A stretch of 64,000 bases of DNA from Neptunicoccus sediminis (GTDB lineage: Bacteria > Pseudomonadota > Alphaproteobacteria > Rhodobacterales > Rhodobacteraceae): positions 1-64,000 of the forward strand of contig NZ_MDVX01000016.1 of assembly GCF_001719615.1 (NCBI RefSeq), written 5' to 3'. Numbering within the stretch: position 1 is the stretch's first letter; the number at the start of each line of letters is the position of its first letter. The notes beneath the pieces were generated by a model. That model had not been told where the DNA came from, searched no databases, and saw nothing but the letters and a program-made list of their open reading frames with translations. Made by a program: the position numbers and the translations under genes. This document shows, piece by piece, positions 16,885 through 24,920 of the stretch.

Positions 16885-19149
16885 TTAATGGTTCGTCTCG
16901 CCCCGTTCAATGGTGAAAAAGAACTCCTCTTCGGGGTCTTTTGCAACCACCTCGTCAGGTACGCAATCCGGTCCGGTCAGAAACACATTGGCCCCGAAAT
17001 GGGAATGGAGCCTTGAGAGTTTGCGCAGGCGCGGTCCGGTCAGCTCCTTGTAAAAGATGGTATATTTCTCCGTCTCGCGCAGTTCGTCAATCTTGGCACG
17101 GTGACGTTTGACCGCCTCGGCGTGGATGGCGGCGATTTCGGGATCAGCCAGCAGCTTGTCATACTCCGCCCGCAGCTTGGGCAGCATCCGCTTGATCGAG
17201 GTTTCCTCCTCGGCGTTGTTGTTCATGCGGAACCAGTAGGCCAGCCCCTGATCGCGGTCCACGTGGTTCACCCGCCCGCGATCGCGCTTGACCAGAAAAC
17301 TTTCAGCGCTGCGCACCGCATAGTGGTTCAGCGACACCAGATCATAGCCGTAAGTCTCCGTCGTGGAGCGCCACGCATTGCGGTAGATGTCCTTGGGCAG
17401 GCGCTTGCCTGATCCGTTGACCCAGTTGATCTGCTCCCACAGTTGCGGGTTCAGTCCCTTGGGACGATGCACGCCCATCTTCTTGAACAGGCCGACGTTC
17501 CGGTACAGTGTTTTGAACCCCCACGCCTGATGGGGTTTGTTGGCGAACTCCGGCGCACAGCGGTCAAACCGTTCGGTAATCAGCTCGTCGCGGTATTCGT
17601 CCACGTCAGCATTGCCAAACAGCCGCCACGTCATCGCGATCATATTGGCGTCAGGCACCGCCTTGAACAGCGCATCCAGCGTCCCGTCCCCGCATTTGAT
17701 GTTGATAAACTCGTCCACATCCATACAGACCAGCCAGCCCGCCTTTTGCATCACCTCTTCACTTTCGGCAGCTTGCAAGGCGGCATGCTGGGGTTTCAAA
17801 CCGCTTTTCTTAAACGGGTTGTCCCGATGCTGGACCAGCCCGCGCTTTTGCAACAGGTCGAGCATGGTGTCCGTTCCGTCCGTACAATCGTTGGTATAGA
17901 CCAGAAAATCGTCAAACCCGATGGCGCGGTGATAGGCCAGCCACTCCAGAATGAACGGACCTTCGTTCTTCATACAGGTGACAATCGCCGCGCGGCCCCG
18001 TCCGGCGTCTTTCTCCGGCTTGATTTCAGGCATGCGGACCGGCTTGGCGCCAAAGTGTTTGCAGGCGATCCGAAGCAGCGGTTCATGCTCCACAAGGCTG
18101 GATTTTGGCACGATCTTGGCAACCGAGGGCGTCGGGTGGCGCAGGGACATAAAGCGGTAGAAAAGACGTGCATCTTTTACATCCATCGCCACATTGCCCA
18201 CGCGGATCAGGCGCCAGATTGCACTGTCAGAGGCCTGCGCGGGCGCGATACACCAGCGTTGCTTCAGCTTGCGGGCATCAAATTGCACACAGATATGATC
18301 CCCGAATGTCGCGGGCGCGTTCTTGCGGGTGCGCCACGGGTACACATGCCGTCCCGCCAGCGGAATACAGCCCGAGGGGGCAGCAACAGCCGCATCAAAC
18401 AAGGTCTCCGGCCCTTCGCCTTCGACCATCAAGTCGTAAACGTCGATATTTGCAACCGCGCGGGCCGCACCAAGGAAACGATTGCGAATTTGTTCGTAGA
18501 TCAAGACCTCCCGCAGGGGGGCGGCCCAAGGATCAGACGCGGGAATCTCCATGCGGTCCTTACCGGGCGCATCAGGTGCGCAAAAGGGATGGGATTCTGC
18601 CGGACGATCCGGATGGCCAAGCGGCGTTGCCCCGTTCAGCAGCAGCACAGTGCAGGGCTGTGGCAAGGCTTTCACCCCGTCCCGCAGCTTGCGCAGGAAA
18701 CCCTTGTCTTTTCCCGGCTCTGCACGGTCCAGAATAACCGCCCCCTGCAAGCCGTGATGGTTCACATGATAGGCCAGCCAGTCCAGCACCGCACCTGCGG
18801 TCTCTCCGTTTCGGATCGACACAAAGCAGTTCTTCTGGCCAAAAATACTCGTTTCCTGCGGTGCGGGATCAATCACAACCGGCGTATCGGCAAAGACCAT
18901 CTTTAACGGCCCTGCGGTTTTCTCTGCCTCGCAGGTCCACCACATGGCCCCGCCGATGCTACGGGTTTCCAAAACGCGCAACCCCTCACCCGGAAACACC
19001 CGCAGCGTGTCTGCATCGCTGCGAAAAAACAGCTGCACGATGCGCTTGCCTTCACGGATTTGCGAAACCGCGTCCAGTAGGACAATCCCTTCAGCCTCAA
19101 CCACGCCAAGGCTGCGTTGGATCAACTCGTTTCCGGCGGGATTACCCAT
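16885..19149 (-). CDS. Two-domain GT92-like glycosyltransferase (degenerate N-terminal half)
   Basis: A 754-residue cytosolic glycosyltransferase. The C-terminal half carries the working-type motif set: TCMKNEGPFILEWLAYHRAI, then YTNDCTDGT, the metal-binding MDVDEF, the WRLFG block and HYAVRSAESFLVKRDRG. The N-terminal ~340 residues repeat the same pattern in weak form (RNGETAGAVLDWLAYHVNHH, NIDVYD in place of DVDEF), so this half is probably not catalytic. The start ATG at 19149 overlaps the end of the upstream glycosyltransferase gene by 8 bases. The family adds sugars to surface polysaccharides or lipids. Confidence 0.8.
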   Translation of the reverse strand: MGNPAGNELIQRSLGVVEAEGIVLLDAVSQIREGKRIVQLFFRSDADTLRVFPGEGLRVLETRSIGGAMWWTCEAEKTAGPLKMVFADTPVVIDPAPQETSIFGQKNCFVSIRNGETAGAVLDWLAYHVNHHGLQGAVILDRAEPGKDKGFLRKLRDGVKALPQPCTVLLLNGATPLGHPDRPAESHPFCAPDAPGKDRMEIPASDPWAAPLREVLIYEQIRNRFLGAARAVANIDVYDLMVEGEGPETLFDAAVAAPSGCIPLAGRHVYPWRTRKNAPATFGDHICVQFDARKLKQRWCIAPAQASDSAIWRLIRVGNVAMDVKDARLFYRFMSLRHPTPSVAKIVPKSSLVEHEPLLRIACKHFGAKPVRMPEIKPEKDAGRGRAAIVTCMKNEGPFILEWLAYHRAIGFDDFLVYTNDCTDGTDTMLDLLQKRGLVQHRDNPFKKSGLKPQHAALQAAESEEVMQKAGWLVCMDVDEFINIKCGDGTLDALFKAVPDANMIAMTWRLFGNADVDEYRDELITERFDRCAPEFANKPHQAWGFKTLYRNVGLFKKMGVHRPKGLNPQLWEQINWVNGSGKRLPKDIYRNAWRSTTETYGYDLVSLNHYAVRSAESFLVKRDRGRVNHVDRDQGLAYWFRMNNNAEEETSIKRMLPKLRAEYDKLLADPEIAAIHAEAVKRHRAKIDELRETEKYTIFYKELTGPRLRKLSRLHSHFGANVFLTGPDCVPDEVVAKDPEEEFFFTIERGETNH
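18829..18860 (-). repeat. In-gene match to the GTATTTTTGG element
   Basis: Within the two-domain glycosyltransferase gene the minus strand reads GAAACGAGTATTTTTGGCCA then GAAGAAC. It shares GAGTATTTTTGG with the tail of the MFS gene (33159-33170). It is coding here (TSIFGQKN). The match may be chance. Confidence 0.25.
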
Positions 19150-20182
19150 TGTATTGCATCGCTCTAATCTGGTGTTGAATATAAATCTGCGCCCGTTTTC
19201 GGGGCGGTGGCGTGCTGCCCGCCAGCAGGCCAAGCCGCCAGATCAGCCGGATATTGTCCAGATCGTCAAGCATCCGGTCAATCCTGCGCTGGTGTTCCGC
19301 ACCACAAGCAGCATGAAGCCGCGCCACGTCAGGCAGGGCGCAAAGCTGGTCGCGCAGCACCGCTGTCATTGGGGCCATCCGCGCGATACTGTCGTCCGTC
19401 ACCGTGTTGAAATTCCGCTCGGCCCAATAGGACAGGTCAATGGCGCGGTCCATGTGGTTGGGCAGGCCCCGCTGCGCCTTAAGCATGAATTCCTGCGCCG
19501 ACCGCACAGAATAATGATTGAGATAGGCAATCGGCGCGTCCGTGTCGAGCAGACCATAAAGCGAGATTGCCTTGTCGTTGGCCGCCACCCCTTCCGGCAG
19601 GGGCTGGCCGCTTGACACATACCAGCGCGGCACGCGGTTTTTCTTGTTACGCGGGCGATGCACCCCAAGCTGGCGAAAGGATTTCGGACGGAACAGCGTC
19701 TTGTAAAGATTGGCCAACGGATAGTGGATGTCCCGTGGCGCGGCCTGCACGAACCGCTCTGTCACCGGAGCGGTGTCAAACCGTTCCTGCCCCGCCGCCC
19801 CGAACAACCGCCACGGAAAGGCAATTGCTTCGGCATCTGGCAGGGTCGCCACCAAGTCTTTCAGGCTTTTATAGGGCTCTGGCAGATTCAGATATTCGTC
19901 GCAATCAAAGAACATCACCCAATCCGCAGATTTCACCAGCGGATGATGTTTGGCAATGTTCAAAGCCTGCCATTGCACGGTTTTCTCAGCGGTATAGTCG
20001 AACGGCAGATGGGTGATCCGCCCGTCAGCGGCCAAAGCCTGTAACAGCTCCGCACTGCCATCATCGCAATCATGGGTCAGCACCAGCATGTGATTAAAAC
20101 CGGCCGCCAGATGATGGGCCAGCCAGTCCAGCACATATGGCCCCTCATTGCGCAGACAGGTAACGCCGAGAAGACCGCTCAT
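19142..20182 (-). CDS. GT92/GT2-like glycosyltransferase
   Basis: A 346-residue glycosyltransferase closely related to the C-terminal half of its downstream neighbour. Motifs: TCLRNEGPYVLDWLAHHLAAGF at the N-terminus (the Rxx-E-x-x-x-x-WL-x-H nucleotide site), LTHDCDDGS, FFDCDEYLNL (metal-binding DxD-like block), PWRLFG and HYSVRSAQEFMLKAQRG. It is translationally coupled on both sides: its ATG overlaps the upstream hydrolase stop by 4 bases (ATGA). No signal or membrane helix, so it would act at the cytoplasmic face on a lipid-linked glycan. Confidence 0.85.
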   Translation of the reverse strand: MSGLLGVTCLRNEGPYVLDWLAHHLAAGFNHMLVLTHDCDDGSAELLQALAADGRITHLPFDYTAEKTVQWQALNIAKHHPLVKSADWVMFFDCDEYLNLPEPYKSLKDLVATLPDAEAIAFPWRLFGAAGQERFDTAPVTERFVQAAPRDIHYPLANLYKTLFRPKSFRQLGVHRPRNKKNRVPRWYVSSGQPLPEGVAANDKAISLYGLLDTDAPIAYLNHYSVRSAQEFMLKAQRGLPNHMDRAIDLSYWAERNFNTVTDDSIARMAPMTAVLRDQLCALPDVARLHAACGAEHQRRIDRMLDDLDNIRLIWRLGLLAGSTPPPRKRAQIYIQHQIRAMQYNG

Positions 20183-21087
20183 GTAGATTGCCCCGCTTCC
20201 AGACGCTTGCGCCGGTTGCGAAAGGCTTTTTGCAGCTTGGGCACCCAGACCTCGCGGCCGCGCCGCCGCATGTAGTTTTCCATCTGTGTTTTATAAAGAT
20301 ACACCGCCCCGCGATTGCGGATCATCTGGGCAAAGCGTTGCGGGTCCAGCGTGCCGATGACACCCTCTCCCATGACAGGTTTCAGCGCACCCAGCCTGCG
20401 CAGAAACAGGGCAGAGCGGTGGCCAAACCCGTAGGCCCGCAGATGCACGACATTATCCCCGATCAAACGGGCCGCATGCTGGCTGTCAGTGGGTTCGTAA
20501 GGGTCGTAAATCACATAGACCTTACCAGCGGTTTCCAACGCCGCCGCCCCGTCCCCGTAAGGCAGGGACCAGTCGTATTCTTTCCCCTTGGCATAGCGGT
20601 TTTCCCACGGGGCATGATCCTCGATCAGGGTGGATTGCGGACTGAAGGCGATCACATTGGCGCCTGGCACAAGAGCGGAAAACACCAATGCGCCAAAGCC
20701 CCCCATAGAGGCCCCCGCCAGCGTGACATAGTTGAACTGCGCAAAGAACCCATCGTCCCGCAGCTTTTCCAGTCGGGCAATCAGGCGTTCATCGCGAAAC
20801 CAGCTTGGCCCCTGTGCAAAAATGCCCAGATGGGACCAGTTGTTGTAGTTACAAAACCCCGATGCCCAGGCCTCGCGGTCGTATCCGTCGTGTCCGGCCT
20901 CTGCCAGATTGTCAAAGCTGATCACAAGCTGCCCGAGGCTGCGTTCCACATAGCACAGGGAATGGCTGCCGAGCTTTTCGTAAAAGCCGTCCCGCTCTCC
21001 GTCGGGATAAATATCGCGGTACCAGTCGGGAATGATCCCGCGCTCGACCTGTCTCTCCATCTCTTCAGACATGATCTCTTCAGACAT
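20179..21087 (-). CDS. Alpha/beta-hydrolase fold protein
   Basis: A 302-residue alpha/beta-hydrolase. The nucleophile elbow is GASMGG, the acid is probably in YDPYEPTDSQH, and the histidine in FGHRSALFLRRLG, giving a full Ser-Asp-His set. The C-terminus is strongly basic (RRRGREV, RNRRKRLEAG). The N-terminus reads MSEEIMSEEM because the first 15 bases of the gene are nearly repeated in tandem; either ATG (21087 or 21072) can start. It lies 5 bases after the upstream fusion gene and overlaps the next by 4. In this context a deacylase or esterase acting on a glycan is plausible. Confidence 0.7.
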   Translation of the reverse strand: MSEEIMSEEMERQVERGIIPDWYRDIYPDGERDGFYEKLGSHSLCYVERSLGQLVISFDNLAEAGHDGYDREAWASGFCNYNNWSHLGIFAQGPSWFRDERLIARLEKLRDDGFFAQFNYVTLAGASMGGFGALVFSALVPGANVIAFSPQSTLIEDHAPWENRYAKGKEYDWSLPYGDGAAALETAGKVYVIYDPYEPTDSQHAARLIGDNVVHLRAYGFGHRSALFLRRLGALKPVMGEGVIGTLDPQRFAQMIRNRGAVYLYKTQMENYMRRRGREVWVPKLQKAFRNRRKRLEAGQST

Positions 21088-21092
21088 GGGCC

Positions 21093-22751
21093 CTACCGTT
21101 TCTGGACAACCATAAGCTGGTCCTTGCGGGATTTGTCAAAGCCGACCTGATAGATGAAACACCCCGAAATATGTTCTCTCAGGGCGTTCAGCTCATCCGC
21201 GATTAAAGGGTCGGAATGGCTGAATGCACCGCCTTTCTGATAACCGTAGAACAGGTCGGCGGTTTTGGTGAACCCCGGCTTTTCCATATGCTTGGGCTGC
21301 CAGCGCAGGTTTTCGATGGTGTAAAACCCGCCCGACGCCAGTTTGGGAAACAGTTCCAGAAAGGCACCCTGCTGATGATGAGAGGCATGGCTGGCGTCAT
21401 CCACAATAATATCCATCTGCGGCAGATCAGTGGCCGCAGCCTTGATGTTTTCGCGGCTGTCCATATCGCAGTTCACATAGGTGAAACGGGGATTGTCGAG
21501 CCAGCTAAAATCCGAAATATCCAGACCGTAGACCTGCGCCTTGGGGAAATATTCCAGCCACATATGCACGGAAGGCGCATCATTGGTGATCCGCTCTGCC
21601 GCGACTTCATGTTCCGGCCCGCTGTTCAGCAGCCCCATTTCCAGCAGGTTCAGCTTGCGTCCGCGCAGGGGCAGGAACAGCATCTGGTACAGCTCTGTGT
21701 AACGGTGTTTCGCAGAGCCTTTGTCCGTGCTGTATTTATTAGCGATGTCAGTCAGATTAACCTGCCCGATCCCCACCCGTGCCGATGGGTCCAGCGGCGC
21801 GACCTTGGCAGCAACGGGCGCGGCTGGTTTCTTTGGCTTGGCGGTTTGTTCAGCCGGTTTGGGCTTATCTGCCGGTTTGGGCTTTGCACCCTTCGGGGCC
21901 TTCGCTGCTGCCAGTTGCGCCTTTGACATGGGCAATGGCGCCTGTGCGGGGTCGATATTATGCTTTTTGATCAACTGCCCGAGCAGGCTTTTGGGGTGCG
22001 GTTCGCCGCCCTCTTTTTCCACCAGACGGGCCCGCATCCGGCGGCCATAGAGATGGATGGAATAGGTGTTTTCGGTCACATAAGGCGTGGTGTCAAAGTT
22101 GCGCTTTAACATCATGCGGCGGTCTTTGTAGGTGAAAGGATACAGTCCTTCCTGCGGCAAGGCGTATTTTGCTTCGCCTGTCTTATGCAGGAAATGCGTC
22201 ACCGCATGAGGCCCCCAAACGCCCCAAGGTTGTTCGGAGGCGTGAACCGGATTGCCAGCGTCGCGGGCTTCCTCCAATTCGCGGGTGTAGTCGTCACCGT
22301 ACCATGTGGGGATGGCAAATTCGTCTGATGTAAATTCCAGCAACTCCCCCAGAGTATCGCAGTCCGAGGGCAGACCAAGCACACCGCCGTTGATGTGTTT
22401 GTCCGATTCCCAGCCGTAAAAATGGCCGTTGGGCGTTTCAAACCGCTTCATGCAGTAAGCATCGGTATCCGCCCAGATGGTATCCTTATTTTGCTCCAGC
22501 ATCTTGTAGCGAAACAGATCGGAATGCAGCGCGGGCGAACCGGTGCGGGCGTGGGCCAGAAAATCCGTGCGGGGCAGAACCTCGGCCGCATCGGCAAGCT
22601 CCATTCCGTCGGGCACGTTGCGCAGGGGACCATAGTGGTAGAGCTTTACGTGATGACCCGCATCCACAAAGGATTTCAGGCACAATTGCTCCAGAAAGCT
22701 GAGACTGCCTTCCATCCACAATGCCGCAATTTGATAGTCTTTGCCTGCCAC
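21093..22751 (-). CDS. Glycosyltransferase-methyltransferase fusion
   Basis: A 552-residue two-enzyme protein. The N-terminal ~245 residues are a capsular/GT32-like glycosyltransferase: QLCLKSFVDAGHHVKLYHYG, the metal-binding WADTDAYC and HINGGVLGLPSD. A linker of ~60 residues rich in Lys, Ala and Pro follows, then a class I SAM-dependent methyltransferase (about 330-552) with NLLEMGLLNSG (motif I), YGLDISD and DDASHASHHQ. The start was set at GTG 22751 because AAAGGGACAG lies just upstream, while the ATG at 22796 has no ribosome site. First gene of the operon. The two activities probably add and cap a sugar. Confidence 0.78.
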   Translation of the reverse strand: MAGKDYQIAALWMEGSLSFLEQLCLKSFVDAGHHVKLYHYGPLRNVPDGMELADAAEVLPRTDFLAHARTGSPALHSDLFRYKMLEQNKDTIWADTDAYCMKRFETPNGHFYGWESDKHINGGVLGLPSDCDTLGELLEFTSDEFAIPTWYGDDYTRELEEARDAGNPVHASEQPWGVWGPHAVTHFLHKTGEAKYALPQEGLYPFTYKDRRMMLKRNFDTTPYVTENTYSIHLYGRRMRARLVEKEGGEPHPKSLLGQLIKKHNIDPAQAPLPMSKAQLAAAKAPKGAKPKPADKPKPAEQTAKPKKPAAPVAAKVAPLDPSARVGIGQVNLTDIANKYSTDKGSAKHRYTELYQMLFLPLRGRKLNLLEMGLLNSGPEHEVAAERITNDAPSVHMWLEYFPKAQVYGLDISDFSWLDNPRFTYVNCDMDSRENIKAAATDLPQMDIIVDDASHASHHQQGAFLELFPKLASGGFYTIENLRWQPKHMEKPGFTKTADLFYGYQKGGAFSHSDPLIADELNALREHISGCFIYQVGFDKSRKDQLMVVQKR

Positions 22752-22950
22752 GATTCTGTCCCTTTGTAGACCGTTGTCATTTGTTTTCCACACCATAGGC
22801 GGCGGTGCGGCAAGCTACAATCAAACAGCCGATACCGCGGTCAATATGGTTGTCGATGTTGTAATATGGCAAAACCGCAAGCGCAGCGGCAGAAGGGCTG
22901 GACATATGCGCTGGTCGTCGTATGTGGGGGAAAACCAGAAAGGATTGACT

Positions 22951-23487
22951 ATGGCCGACCCGAAACTTCTTGTCATTTGCGGCTCTTTGCGCGCCGGATC
23001 GCTGAACCGGAAACTGCTGGATCAGGCGGTGGCGGCATTTGGACCGGCAGAGGTGACATATGCCAACATCCGTTTTCCGCTTTATGACGGAGATTTGGAA
23101 GACGCCGAAGGCATTCCCACAGAAGTACAGACATTGCACGGGCAGATGCAGGAGGCGGATGCCATTGTCATCGCAACGCCGGAATACAACAGCAATATCT
23201 CCGGAGTGCTGAAGAACGCACTGGATTGGGTCAGCCGCGCAAAACCGATGCCAATGGGCGACACCCCTATTGCAATTTTATCCGCAACCGGCGGGCGCAC
23301 CGGCGGTGTGATGGCGCAAAATTCCCTGCGCCAGTGTCTGACGCCCTTTCAGCCGATCGTCCTGCAAGGCCCGGCGGTGGCTGTGGCCTCTGCCTCAGGT
23401 GCGTTTGACGAAGAGGGAAACCTGAAGGATGAGCGCTATGTCAAAGCGGTGCAAAAGCTGATGGACCGGTTGCGCGCGATTATCTGA
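22951..23487 (+). CDS. NADPH-dependent FMN reductase family protein
   Basis: A 178-residue flavodoxin-like reductase. The FMN phosphate loop is CGSLRAGSLNRKL at the N-terminus and the second signature TPEYNSNISGVLKNALDWVSR is near residues 75-95, both of the ArsH/ChrR/SsuE type NAD(P)H:FMN (quinone) reductases. The ATG at 22951 follows AAAGGA; the longer upstream frame has no support. It stands alone, divergent from the glycan operon. Physiological role: quinone or chromate/flavin reduction, not decided. Confidence 0.9.
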   Translation: MADPKLLVICGSLRAGSLNRKLLDQAVAAFGPAEVTYANIRFPLYDGDLEDAEGIPTEVQTLHGQMQEADAIVIATPEYNSNISGVLKNALDWVSRAKPMPMGDTPIAILSATGGRTGGVMAQNSLRQCLTPFQPIVLQGPAVAVASASGAFDEEGNLKDERYVKAVQKLMDRLRAII

Positions 23488-23562
23488 CCGGCGATAAAGT
23501 GGCGGAAGATCGAACGCCCAACGCACTGAATTTGCTTGGCTTTCCCGATTATCACCCTGCTT

Positions 23563-23633
23563 ATATGAAGCGTCTTATATGACGCGTGATATATGAAGCT
23601 TCATTTATGAAGCGTCTTGTATGACGCTTCATA
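23563..23633. repeat. Array of ATGAAGC palindromes (nested hairpins)
   Basis: Seventy bases carry three ATGAAGC units. The last forms a perfect 11-bp hairpin (23606-23616 with 23623-23633, loop TTGTAT); the middle one is the palindrome ATGAAGCTTCAT (23593-23604); the first reads ATGAAGCGTC then TTATAT and GACGC. Unit spacing is 28 and 14 bases. It lies between convergent genes and overlaps the stop codon of the DUF1801 gene. Confidence 0.7.
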
Positions 23634-24057
23634 TTTGCAGGGTCATCTGCGCCACTGTCAGCCGCGCTTTGGGCAGACGTTTGTATTGCAACCCGTGCAG
23701 GATCAGAAACTGCAACTTTTCTAACACCTCCGGCCCCAACTTTTCCAGATAGACCGCACGGTTCCCGTCCAGTTTGAAATCCGCACCAAAAACTGTGGCA
23801 AAATCGCTGATAATACTGCTTTGGCAATGGGCAAAAATCGCGGCTTGTCCGGTTTTTCCGATACCCAAGCGCAGACTGCTCCCCCTCTTCACCAGATAGG
23901 CCGGCTGCCCCCAGCGTAAGGTTTCCGTCACCGGACCAGCCTCTATCGCCACGGCACATTGAAAAATCAAACGCCGCACGACATGCAGTTTCTCCCGTTC
24001 TTCAGGGGCAAAAGTATCAAACGCGGCTTGAACCTCTGGCGGGGGCAACGGGGTCAT
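23629..24057 (-). CDS. DUF1801 domain protein
   Basis: A 142-residue soluble protein of the DUF1801/YdhG-like fold. The start ATG at 24057 lies 6 bases after AAGGAG. Typical blocks: LPPPEVQAAFDTFAPEEREK, VTETLRWGQPAYLVKRG and the QSSIISDFATVFGADF region. It is divergent from a WYL regulator, a pairing that suggests control by that regulator. The stop codon lies inside the hairpin array. Function unknown. Confidence 0.75.
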   Translation of the reverse strand: MTPLPPPEVQAAFDTFAPEEREKLHVVRRLIFQCAVAIEAGPVTETLRWGQPAYLVKRGSSLRLGIGKTGQAAIFAHCQSSIISDFATVFGADFKLDGNRAVYLEKLGPEVLEKLQFLILHGLQYKRLPKARLTVAQMTLQI

Positions 24058-24132
24058 GGCTGGCTCCTTTATTGCCACAAGACCACAGCGCTACTGTCAC
24101 TTTCTGTCAGCACGCGGTAGTATCCTGACACT

Positions 24133-24849
24133 ATGGCAAAATCCGAACGCATACTCCAGTTGATGCAGCTTTTGCGGTTGCTTCCTGCGCCGGTTCAGGC
24201 GGCCCAACTGTCTGCCGAACTTGGCGTGTCCCTGCGCACGGTCTACCGCGACGTGGACAGCCTGCGCCGCGCGGGGGCGATCATCGACGGGGCGGCGGGC
24301 TTTGGCTATACGCTGGTGGAGGACACCGCCATGCCGCCGATGCTGTTTAACACGGACGAAACCGAAGCGCTGGTGCTTGGCCTGCGCGAAGTGATCGAAA
24401 TTGGGGATCCGGTCCTTGCGGATGCAGCCCGCAACGCGCTGGCAAAACTCGCGGCGAGCCTGCCAGACCGTCTGTCGCGCCAGATGCAAAACAGCGTGCT
24501 AAGCGCGAAACGCTTTCACAGCCGCCCCGAAATCACCGTCGATGTCGCGACCATCCGGCAGGCCGCCCGCGACGAGCAGGCGATCCACATCCATTACGGC
24601 GATGCCAAAGGTGCACAGACCGAGCGCACCATCTGGCCACTGTCGATCATCTTTATGGACCAGACCCTGATGCTGCTGGCGAAATGCCAGTTGCGGCAGG
24701 ATTTCCGCGCCTTTCGCGTAGATCGCATCCAAAAACTGGCCCCCACCGACCAGTCCTTTCGCCCCCATCGCACCAGCCTGTTGCGCGATGCTCTGGCCTC
24801 TGTCCAATCCGAAGAGGCAACAGATTGCCCACCGCCCTTCCACACATGA
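24133..24849 (+). CDS. YafY-family HTH/WYL transcriptional regulator
   Basis: A 238-residue DNA-binding regulator. The N-terminus is a DeoR/HTH_11-type helix-turn-helix (QLSAELGVSLRTVYRDVDSL, residues 28-47) followed by a WYL domain with IHIHYGDAKGAQTER near 157 and WPLSIIFMDQTLMLLAKC near 175, which binds small ligands or nucleic acid. The last 12 residues are variable. The gene starts 75 bases from the divergent DUF1801 gene, and the space between should carry its own operator. Its target is probably that gene. Confidence 0.9.
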   Translation: MAKSERILQLMQLLRLLPAPVQAAQLSAELGVSLRTVYRDVDSLRRAGAIIDGAAGFGYTLVEDTAMPPMLFNTDETEALVLGLREVIEIGDPVLADAARNALAKLAASLPDRLSRQMQNSVLSAKRFHSRPEITVDVATIRQAARDEQAIHIHYGDAKGAQTERTIWPLSIIFMDQTLMLLAKCQLRQDFRAFRVDRIQKLAPTDQSFRPHRTSLLRDALASVQSEEATDCPPPFHT

Positions 24850-24920
24850 TTCTACTTTTGCCACAGCGGTTTCCCCGCTATGCTTTGCAAAAAACCAGGC
24901 GATCAGAGCAGGAGCATCGC

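Noticed and set aside
23563-23633. CRISPR-type direct repeats
   Set aside because: The repeat units are 7-12 bases with no uniform spacers and no cas genes; the pattern is of palindromes.
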